32,478 nt of DNA, from assembly GCA_012519195.1 (NCBI GenBank), contig JAAYQP010000087.1, positions 1 to 32,478 on the forward strand. The letters run 5' to 3'. The notes under the pieces were generated by a model. That model saw only the letters and a program-made list of their open reading frames with translations. It was not told the origin of the DNA and made no database searches. Position 1 is the stretch's first letter; the number at the start of each line of letters is the position of its first letter. Position numbers and translations under genes: made by a program. The stretch is from Clostridiales bacterium. Lineage in GTDB: Bacteria > Bacillota > Clostridia > Lachnospirales > Lachnospiraceae. This document shows, in pieces, positions 1 to 7,374 of the stretch.

Positions 1-890
1 GCTACTGCAGTAGCAGCCAATGCATTATATATCATATGTTCACCGGGTAAGGGGATATTGACATCAAATTCATTTTGACCGATATGAATCTTGCAGCTAC
101 TACCAAATAAACCTTTGCTAATCACATCTGTAGCAAAGAAATCATTGGTCGTATTCATTCCAAATCTAAGAGGCTTTCTGCCCTTAACTACTTCAAGGGT
201 CGAAAGCATATCATCATCCCCATTGATACATGCAATACCATCTACCTTCATATGATTAAAAATTTCAGACTTAGCCTTTAGGATTCCCTGTCTGGAACCT
301 AAGTTCTCCAAATGGCATTGCCCGATATTTGTAATCACACAGATGTCTGGTTTTGCAATTTCACTGAGCCGGTCCATCTCACCAAACTGATTGATCCCCA
401 TCTCGAGTACTGCTATTTCATGATGATCTCTGATTTTTAATACCGTTAGCGGTAAGCCTATTTCGTTATTAAAATTGCCTTCCGTTTTTAATACAGAATA
501 TCCTTGCTTTAGTACGCTACTTACAAATTCCTTGGTACTGGTCTTACCAACACTACCGGTAATACCAACCACCTTGATATCTAATTGCATGCGGTACCAT
601 TTTGCAATAAGTTTTAGAGCAAGCAAACTATTTTCCACTAAAATATAAGGTCCTTTAGGAGCGGAAGGTGCTTTTTCACAGATAACAGCCAAGGCACCTT
701 TGGCATATACTTCATCGATATAATCATGGCCGTCTACTCGTTCTCCGACCGTTGCGATAAAGATATCATCCTGACCTACCTGCCGAGAATCTAAATAGAC
801 TCCGGCTGCTTCCTTGGTACTAAATTCTTCGCCCCCAATCAGCCGCCCATTACAAGCATTGGCAATTGCTGATAATGTCATATTTCTCAT
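1..890 (-). CDS. murF: UDP-N-acetylmuramoyl-tripeptide--D-alanyl-D-alanine ligase (MurF), C-terminus cut by window edge
   Basis: Minus-strand reading from ATG at 890: MRNMTLSAIANACNGRLIGGEEF...DSRQVGQDDIFIA..., with VVGITGSVGKTSTKEF (Mur ligase P-loop) and EMGINQFGEMDRLSEIAKPDICVITNIGQCHLENLGS. Not in the ORF track because it is open at the window edge. Adjacent to ddl. Confidence 0.95.
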   Translation of the reverse strand, partial: MRNMTLSAIANACNGRLIGGEEFSTKEAAGVYLDSRQVGQDDIFIATVGERVDGHDYIDEVYAKGALAVICEKAPSAPKGPYILVENSLLALKLIAKWYRMQLDIKVVGITGSVGKTSTKEFVSSVLKQGYSVLKTEGNFNNEIGLPLTVLKIRDHHEIAVLEMGINQFGEMDRLSEIAKPDICVITNIGQCHLENLGSRQGILKAKSEIFNHMKVDGIACINGDDDMLSTLEVVKGRKPLRFGMNTTNDFFATDVISKGLFGSSCKIHIGQNEFDVNIPLPGEHMIYNALAATAV

Positions 891-967
891 TCTTATCCTC
901 CCAATAATCGAGTATGACAAGGTTATTTGTCTACTGATTTTGTTTCATTTATTTAATCTGATTTCAA

Positions 968-1996
968 TTATCGATATTTATTTAATGAGATCTCTATAAT
1001 CTTTTCACACAAGGCCTCAAAATCCATACCGATTGCCTGTGCCTCCTGAGGAAGAAGAGAGGTCGGGGTCATTCCAGGGAGGGTATTGGCTTCTAGGCAG
1101 TAGATTTCATTGTTTTCGCTAAGCATAAAATCCATTCTAGCATAGGTTTTCAGACGCAAAGCTACAAATACATCCTCTGCAATTTTCTTCATCTTGGTTG
1201 CAATATCATCCGGTATATTAGCTGGGCAAGTCTCAATTGCACTACCCGCTTGGTATTTGTTCTTATAATCATAGAAACCTTCAAGGGGAGCGATTTCTAT
1301 TACCGGTAAGGCCTTACCTTCTATGACACCTACGGAAAATTCTCTTCCTTTAATATATTCCTCAATAATTACTTCATTACCGTATGCAAATCCGTTGGCA
1401 AGGGCAACCTCCATATCTTGACTTGTTCTGGCGATCGAAACGCCTACACTAGAACCTCCATTGCAGACTTTAACAACACAGGGATAGGTATTCCAGGTAA
1501 AATCCTCCCCTTTTTTAACATAGATTCCAGCAGGGGTAGGTATCTTATAAAATGCAAAAATCTCCTTAGAAATCGCTTTGTCCATAGCGATTGCACTACT
1601 AGCAAAATCAGTGCCAGTATACTTGATTCCCATTAGATCAAAGGCAGCTTGAACCTTACCATCTTCTCCGTTCTCTCCATGCAATGCCATGAAAACAATA
1701 TCTGCTTTGGAGCAGATCTCAATTACATTTGGTCCAAAGAAACGTTCCGGGTTTTCTTTTCTTAAGGCTTTTATCTGCTCAATATCTGGATTCTCTTCTT
1801 TAATGCCACCGATATTGGCAGCCCAATCCTTCTCTGTTTCAAAAATATCGGCCAAAGGGCCTTCATATCCCAGGTAAACATCCAATAAAATTACCTGATG
1901 AGATTTCTTTTTTAGGGCCTTGTAAATCATAGTACCAGTAATTAAGGATACATCTCTTTCGGCACTTAATCCTCCTGCTAACACAACGATTTTCAT
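968..1996 (-). CDS. ddl: D-alanine--D-alanine ligase
   Basis: ATP-grasp family motifs: VVLAGGLSAERDVSL, MALHGENGEDGKVQ, GTDFASSAIAMDK, IIEEYIKGREFSVGV, ARMDFML...EANTLPGMTPTSLLP. Adjacent to murF. Confidence 0.96.
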   Translation of the reverse strand: MKIVVLAGGLSAERDVSLITGTMIYKALKKKSHQVILLDVYLGYEGPLADIFETEKDWAANIGGIKEENPDIEQIKALRKENPERFFGPNVIEICSKADIVFMALHGENGEDGKVQAAFDLMGIKYTGTDFASSAIAMDKAISKEIFAFYKIPTPAGIYVKKGEDFTWNTYPCVVKVCNGGSSVGVSIARTSQDMEVALANGFAYGNEVIIEEYIKGREFSVGVIEGKALPVIEIAPLEGFYDYKNKYQAGSAIETCPANIPDDIATKMKKIAEDVFVALRLKTYARMDFMLSENNEIYCLEANTLPGMTPTSLLPQEAQAIGMDFEALCEKIIEISLNKYR

Positions 1997-2298
1997 ACTT
2001 CTTCCTCGCTTTCAAGTTGTTCTTACATTTCCTTTTCAATCCGATCATACCGGCTTTATTTTTTGATTTGTATATCTTGTATATATAATTATGATGTCTT
2101 ACTAGTTTTGCAATTAACTATTATTAATATTGTTGGTACTTTTTAATTCTTCATAAGTATAACGCAAAGATTAATACAAGTAAAGTTGTAAAGAAAGCTT
2201 CTGACCCGTGATTCTTAAAATAATTTTTGGAAAAGTGCAGATAGAGGAATACAATAAAATGTTTAAACAGACAATATTATTGAATGGAGGTGATTTGT

Positions 2299-2514
2299 TT
2301 GGATCCAATCGGACCGATTCCATCAATTCCACCAGTATCGATGTTTGGTAACTATGCATTTGCACCGGGAGTTTTTCCAACGGATAAGGATGGTGATGAT
2401 TTTCTGGCATCCCTTGACTCTGATACTAGAGATTATGTAATTAAGCATACGGACCAGTTCAGATCCAAGGAAGACATTATCGAATGTATTAATCGATTAC
2501 ATGGACAAAGATGA
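2299..2514 (+). CDS. small conserved-type hypothetical protein (about 71 aa)
   Basis: The track starts at ATG 2284, but that ATG overlaps a strong SD (GGAGGTGA, 2286-2293). An in-frame TTG at 2299 with 5-nt spacing is the more plausible start. Followed by a hairpin. Confidence 0.65.
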   Translation: MDPIGPIPSIPPVSMFGNYAFAPGVFPTDKDGDDFLASLDSDTRDYVIKHTDQFRSKEDIIECINRLHGQR

Positions 2515-2518
2515 CCAT

Positions 2519-2560
2519 AATTACCACGAATGCAGTTGATGCAGGAGTGGTAATTTTCTT
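2519..2560 (+). terminator. putative intrinsic terminator after the small ORF
   Basis: AATTACCAC (2519-2527) / GTGGTAATT (2547-2555) perfect 9-bp arms followed by TTCTTAT. Confidence 0.6.
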
Positions 2561-2661
2561 ATGGTTCCTTGATTCTACTGTCTATTTTTATTATAATAAT
2601 CAATATTTGCAAAATACTTATTACATTCTATTATCATAGCTTGAAAGAGGTGATAATTCCT

Positions 2662-2892
2662 ATGAGAGAAGTAAAGTTCAAAATGGAGCGGCAAGGTTTG
2701 GTTAAAGCTGGTGACCTGGTTGAGATAATGGAGAGACCAGGGCCGACGAGCTATTCCTACATAATTGAACCTGCAGTTGCTATGTCTGGTTGCATCCCTT
2801 TAAATGATCCCATTAAATCTAGAAAGGGTATCGTTAAGGAGCTACAGCATACGGACCGTGGTTATTATGTAATTGTAGAATTTGATGAATAA
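2662..2892 (+). CDS. small hypothetical protein (76 aa)
   Basis: Internal ATG at 2662 preceded by AAGAGGTGA (SD); MREVKFKMERQGLVKAGDLVEIMERPGPTSYSY... The track start at 2569 has no SD and a low-complexity hydrophobic N-terminus. Confidence 0.65.
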   Translation: MREVKFKMERQGLVKAGDLVEIMERPGPTSYSYIIEPAVAMSGCIPLNDPIKSRKGIVKELQHTDRGYYVIVEFDE

Positions 2893-2993
2893 GAGCAGAA
2901 CGATGTATTTTAATCGATAAAAAGTCTAGATAAGACTTAAAAAGATTACATAATCAGTGAAATTATATTTTAAATGAAATCATATTTTTCTGG

Positions 2994-3094
2994 TTTTCTT
3001 AGTAAGATTTCTGAAGCTATGTGAGTCATAGTTATTATGCTGAACGAATGATGAGGATAAAAGACTGCCTAGCACAGAAATCTTACTAGGAGAA
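2994..3094. other. long-range inverted repeat, possible structured RNA or mobile remnant
   Basis: TTTTCTTAGTAAGATTTCTG (2994-3013) pairs with CAGAAATCTTACTAGGAGAA (3075-3094): 18 Watson-Crick + 2 G.U. Inner AGCTATG/CATAGTT hairpin. Confidence 0.5.
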
Positions 3095-3108
3095 CTGCTT
3101 CTTATTAT

Positions 3109-3279
3109 CTAATTATTACTTCCTCTTTTATTGGTTCTTCTTTTTTCGTGCTTACTTTCGTGAACACCGATAATTTGTCCATTAATAATTCCCACATCGG
3201 CATTATCTTTGGGCTGCATTCTTCTTAATTCAGGATTGCTTTTTTCCCTGTCTTTCATTCTGTTTTTATTATTATCCAT
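3109..3279 (-). CDS. possible small basic/charged protein (56 aa)
   Basis: Complete ORF below the track size cutoff: MDNNKNRMKDREKSNPELRRMQPKDNADVGIINGQIIGVHESKHEKRRTNKRGSNN*. Only a weak SD-like GAAAGGGAAG upstream. Confidence 0.4.
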   Translation of the reverse strand: MDNNKNRMKDREKSNPELRRMQPKDNADVGIINGQIIGVHESKHEKRRTNKRGSNN

Positions 3280-3603
3280 ATAACTTCCCTTTCTACATTA
3301 TTATTACTACAGTATCTAAGATGATTCTTGTATCAATTATTATCCTCAAAAAAATACAAACTATGAAATATCAAGTAAGAAATCCTTGCCCTTATTGCCA
3401 TGATTCATTTCCTTCTGATGAATTTGTTAAAAAATATCATAAAAATGACAATTTATTTATTAAAAAATAACATTGTATTTTTCATTAAAAATAGTAGAAT
3501 TGACATCTGATGCACCTATTTCTTAGTACGGAATTTTAATAAGAAAAGAAGGATATACAATGCATGCATTGTCATTATTTAACATGAATAATAGGAGAAC
3601 TAT

Positions 3604-4983
3604 ATGAAAATCAAGCAGGCAGGTACCAGTAGCATAACGGAAGGAGTAATCTGGAAACAAATATTAATCTTCTTCTTCCCCTTACTGCTGGGTAATTTTT
3701 TTCAGCAGCTTTATAACACAGCGGATGCTGTAGTCGTAGGACGTTTTGTAGGCAAGGAAGCCTTATCTGCGGTGGGTGGAGCCACTGGTACTCTGATTAA
3801 CCTTTTGGTTGGTTTCTTTGTAGGAGTTTCTACCGGTGCAACGGTAACTATCTCACAATATTATGGTGCCAAGAACAAAGAAGAGGTCAGTAAAGCAGTA
3901 CATACCTCTATTGCCCTAGCCATCCTCGCTGGGGTGATTATGATGATGATCGGTTTCTTCGGAGCTCCTGCAGCATTACGGAGGATGGGAACACCGGAGG
4001 AAATTATTCCGGATGCATTAACCTATATACGAATCTATTTTGCTGGTATGATCGCCAATCTTATCTACAATTTGGGAGCGGGTATTTTAAGGGCGATTGG
4101 TGATTCAAAAAGGCCCTTGTATTATTTAATAGTAAGTTGTCTGGTAAATATTATACTGGATGTCTTGTTTGTTACCCAATTTCATTGGGGTGTTATGGGC
4201 GTTGCATTAGCAACCGTCATATCTCAAATTTGCAGTGCTATCCTCGTGTGTCTCACCTTAATTAGGACTCAGGATTGCTATAAGCTGGAGCTTAAGAAAA
4301 TTCACCTAAATAAATGGATCCTATATAGAATTATTAGGATTGGTCTACCGATTGGATTACAATCCACCATGTATTCCTTTTCAAATATCATTATACAGTC
4401 TAGTGTAAACCGATTTGGTACAGATGCGATTGCAGCTTGGACTGCCTTTGGTAAAATCGACGGTATTTTTTGGATGACCTTAAGTTCCTTTGGTATAGCG
4501 GTAACTACCTTTGTTGGACAGAATATTGGGGCAGGTAAATTTGATCGAGTTAAAAAAGGAATCCGAATCTGTTTCCTTATGGCTGTATCCGTTACGGTGA
4601 TTATGAGTATTACATTGTATACTGGCGGCAATATTTTTTATCGGGTGTTTACCAAGGACCCTTCCGTTATTAAAATTGGATTGGTAATGATTCATTATAT
4701 CGTACCGGCGCTGATTACCTATGTACCGATCGAAATTCTATCCGGTTCCTTAAGAGGAATGGGAAGTGCCTTTATCCCTATGCTAATCACAAGCTTGGGA
4801 GTCTGCTTGCTAAGAATTGTATGGATATTTACTACACTACCTATTTGGCCAAATATTCGTACTGTAATATTAAGTTATCCAATTTCATGGACAACAACTT
4901 CGATCTTATTTATTCTTTATTTTATCTATTTCATGAAAAAGAATAAAACCTCGCTTAATACAAGTGCAAAATTTTATGAATGA
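3604..4983 (+). CDS. MATE family efflux transporter
   Basis: 459 aa, multi-TM; PLLLGNFFQQLYNTADAVVVGRFVGKEALSAVGGATG and FVGQNIGAGKFDRVKKG are typical of MATE proteins. SD AGGAG just upstream. Confidence 0.93.
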   Translation: MKIKQAGTSSITEGVIWKQILIFFFPLLLGNFFQQLYNTADAVVVGRFVGKEALSAVGGATGTLINLLVGFFVGVSTGATVTISQYYGAKNKEEVSKAVHTSIALAILAGVIMMMIGFFGAPAALRRMGTPEEIIPDALTYIRIYFAGMIANLIYNLGAGILRAIGDSKRPLYYLIVSCLVNIILDVLFVTQFHWGVMGVALATVISQICSAILVCLTLIRTQDCYKLELKKIHLNKWILYRIIRIGLPIGLQSTMYSFSNIIIQSSVNRFGTDAIAAWTAFGKIDGIFWMTLSSFGIAVTTFVGQNIGAGKFDRVKKGIRICFLMAVSVTVIMSITLYTGGNIFYRVFTKDPSVIKIGLVMIHYIVPALITYVPIEILSGSLRGMGSAFIPMLITSLGVCLLRIVWIFTTLPIWPNIRTVILSYPISWTTTSILFILYFIYFMKKNKTSLNTSAKFYE

Positions 4984-5126
4984 TGAATATCCAGTATAGA
5001 AAAAGTCAACAATTAAATTGATTGAGCCTGGATGATCAAGTTCAGAAACTTTATTTTAATTTCATTTTTAGAATTACCGAAATATGGTATAATGTATGGT
5101 ACAAGATTAATCAAGGAGGTTATAAC

Positions 5127-5687
5127 ATGGCATTAAAGAAAGAAAATGTAATGACAAATGATTTTCTACATTCCGCATATGGTGGAGAAAGTATGGCGCA
5201 TATGCGTTATCTAACTTGGGCAACCATGGCTGAAAAAGAGGGCTTTAAAAATATTGCAAAACTCTTTGAAGCGATTGCTTATGCAGAACAGGTTCATGCA
5301 AATAACCATTATAAAGAAATTGCAGGTAATGCAGATGACTATACGGTTACTGCTGGTGCTGTGTTTGGTACTTCTACAACAGTAGACAATTTACAGGGTG
5401 CTATTAATGGAGAATTGCATGAAGTGGATCAAATGTATCCGGTATATCTCAACGCTGCGCAGCTCCAGGGTGAGAAGGGAGCTGAAAGATCCTTCCACTA
5501 TGCGCTGGAAGCGGAAAAAATCCATGCAGATTTATTCCAGCAGGCACAGAATGCGGCTAAGGAAGGCAAGGATATGGAACTGAAATCCGTATATATCTGC
5601 CCAATTTGTGGACATACGGTATTGGATGAAGCTCCAGATAAATGCCCGGTTTGCGGTGCTAAGAAAGAGTTATATAAGAAATTTTAA
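5127..5687 (+). CDS. rubrerythrin
   Basis: ATG 5127 after AAGGAGGT; ferritin-like diiron N-terminus (GGESMAHMRY...AYAEQVHANNH) and C-terminal rubredoxin-like CPICGHTVLDEAPDKCPVCGAKK. The upstream extension to 5022 is not supported. Confidence 0.95.
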   Translation: MALKKENVMTNDFLHSAYGGESMAHMRYLTWATMAEKEGFKNIAKLFEAIAYAEQVHANNHYKEIAGNADDYTVTAGAVFGTSTTVDNLQGAINGELHEVDQMYPVYLNAAQLQGEKGAERSFHYALEAEKIHADLFQQAQNAAKEGKDMELKSVYICPICGHTVLDEAPDKCPVCGAKKELYKKF

Positions 5688-5761
5688 TTCTTTATGAATA
5701 AGCTAGATTAAGTAAATATTTTACTAGAATTACAAGGTAGCTATGAATGCAAAATAGATAA

Positions 5762-5832
5762 GGGTATGCAGATATAACCGCGTATAAACACACAAAGTGT
5801 TGGGTTATCTGTATACCCATTTCTTTTTTTAT
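5762..5832 (+). terminator. intrinsic terminator after rubrerythrin
   Basis: GGGTATGCAGATATAACC ... GGGTTATCTGTATACCC followed by ATTTCTTTTTTTATT. Confidence 0.75.
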
Positions 5833-5975
5833 TCTTAAAATTATAAGACAATAGTAGAATAGATAATTAAATAACTTACAAATCTATATAACTAAATTAT
5901 TATGCTGAAATAAGGGACACATGATAGAATTTAAATCTTAAAGAGTTCAAATAGAGTGAAAACAGGACTTAAAAC

Positions 5976-6003
5976 TTGACTTTATTTATATTTAATTTAT
6001 AAT
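5976..6003 (+). promoter_or_regulatory. putative sigma-A promoter for the L25/Ctc gene
   Basis: TTGACT (5976-5981), 16-nt spacer, TATAAT (5998-6003). Confidence 0.45.
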
Positions 6004-6318
6004 AGTAAATAAGATTTGCTAAAAAAGTCATGATGAAATTTAATTTGTGTATTAAATGCGATAAGATACGACAAATTTTTCATCAATTTAAAGTCTATTT
6101 TTATATCATAATTAGGACAACATGCGAATCTAGATTCTCTTAATTCATATTCAAAAATATCAACATGATTAAGGAATAAGTTTAGGCAAACTTATGAATA
6201 CATGATGATCAAATTTTTAGGACAAGTTTTTTGAATATATCGTTTTCAAAAGGCAGTGTGGTTGATTTTTTGAATACAGAATTAATAATATAAATTAATA
6301 TAAGGAGGCTGAAATTGC

Positions 6319-6918
6319 ATGGCTGAAGCAGCAACTTTAAAGATTAATGTTCGCAAAAACGTAAGTAAAGCGGAAAACAAAAAGTTAAGAAAAGATGGTT
6401 ATTTAATAGGAAATATTTCAAGGAAAGGTATGGATTCTGTAGCGATTGCAGTTAAAAAGGATGAGTTTAGAAAAGCAATAAAAACATATGGTAGGAATGC
6501 AGTGTTAAGTTTGGTGAGTGATGATAATACAACCTATAGTGCAATGGTAAAAGAGGTTTTTGTATCACCACCTGCATATGATTATTCCCACGTGGTTTTT
6601 CAACAGGTGTCCTTAACAGAAGAGGTTAAAGCTGAGGTTGCGATTAAGTTTATCGGAACAGAATTCTTAGAAGCAAAACGCTTGATCATTAATCGAATCA
6701 TGGATACCTTCCTGGTTAAAGGGTTACCTCAGAATATACCAGATGAGATTGAGATCGATGTATCAAAGCTTGGAGGCGGAAGTACCTTGACCGTTGGGGA
6801 TGTTAATCTTCCAGAAGGTATTACAACTGAATTAGAAGCAAATCAAATGATTCTATCTATAAATGAAGCAAAAGTTCAGGTAGAGGAAACTGAGGAAGTT
6901 GAGTCTGAAATTGCATAG
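6319..6918 (+). CDS. 50S ribosomal protein L25 / general stress protein Ctc
   Basis: Two-domain L25/TL5/Ctc-type sequence: LRKDGYLIGNIS...VAIAVKKDEFRKAIKTYG...; C-terminal beta domain with ...LPQNIPDEIEIDVSKL..LTVGDVNLPEGI. SD AAGGAGG upstream. Confidence 0.92.
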   Translation: MAEAATLKINVRKNVSKAENKKLRKDGYLIGNISRKGMDSVAIAVKKDEFRKAIKTYGRNAVLSLVSDDNTTYSAMVKEVFVSPPAYDYSHVVFQQVSLTEEVKAEVAIKFIGTEFLEAKRLIINRIMDTFLVKGLPQNIPDEIEIDVSKLGGGSTLTVGDVNLPEGITTELEANQMILSINEAKVQVEETEEVESEIA

Positions 6919-6943
6919 GTAAATCATTGAATATTATAGAGAA

Positions 6944-6997
6944 GCATAAAGCCGTAGGAAACTCTTAGGAAAGAGCGATCCTGCGGCTTTTTTATGC
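6944..6997 (+). terminator. intrinsic terminator after L25
   Basis: GCATAAAGCCGTAGGA ... TCCTGCGGCTTTTTTATGC, stem with T-tract. Confidence 0.8.
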
Positions 6998-7113
6998 AAT
7001 TCGGGTGTTTTCAAGCGAAACTCTTTCTTGTGGATACAAATCGAGCATTTATAAAAACCCTCTATTTTACTAATCTAAGTGGAGATTATAAGCTGATAAG
7101 ATCTTCTTATAAT

Positions 7114-7128
7114 TGATAATTATTCTCA
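7114..7128. promoter_or_regulatory. Fur-box-like site
   Basis: TGATAATTATTCTCA matches 13/14 defined positions of the 7-1-7 Fur consensus TGATAATNATTATCA. Confidence 0.3.
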
Positions 7129-7210
7129 ATTATTACCTTGACAATTGCAGGAAATATGAGTGACAAGAAGAAATAATTCGAAACATATATTGCTATTATA
7201 TTTAAGAAGT

Positions 7211-7255
7211 ATGGAAGAATACTGACTTTTCACCCTCAGTATTCTTCCATTTTGT
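7211..7255. terminator. perfect 15-bp hairpin, terminator-like, with no obvious upstream gene
   Basis: ATGGAAGAATACTGA (7211-7225) / TCAGTATTCTTCCAT (7236-7250) followed by TTTGTGTTT. Confidence 0.5.
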
Positions 7256-7374
7256 GTTTCTATGAAGAATTTTATCTATCATTATTTCATTAAAATCACC
7301 CTCAGGGTGATTACAAAAACAGGAAATTGTAATATATTATGAATATTATAATGATATTAGGGTCGGAGGATGCT

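Noticed and set aside
814-999. 61-aa + ORF across the murF/ddl junction
   Set aside because: Lies antisense to murF and the intergenic gap; hydrophobic AT-driven composition, no SD.
2171-2410. 79-aa minus-strand ORF
   Set aside because: Overlaps the better-supported small + ORF and has no SD or family resemblance.
3363-3470. 35-aa ORF MKYQVRNPCPYCHDSFPSDEFVKKYHKNDNLFIKK with CxxC
   Set aside because: No Shine-Dalgarno, very short; could be a remnant but not supportable as a gene.
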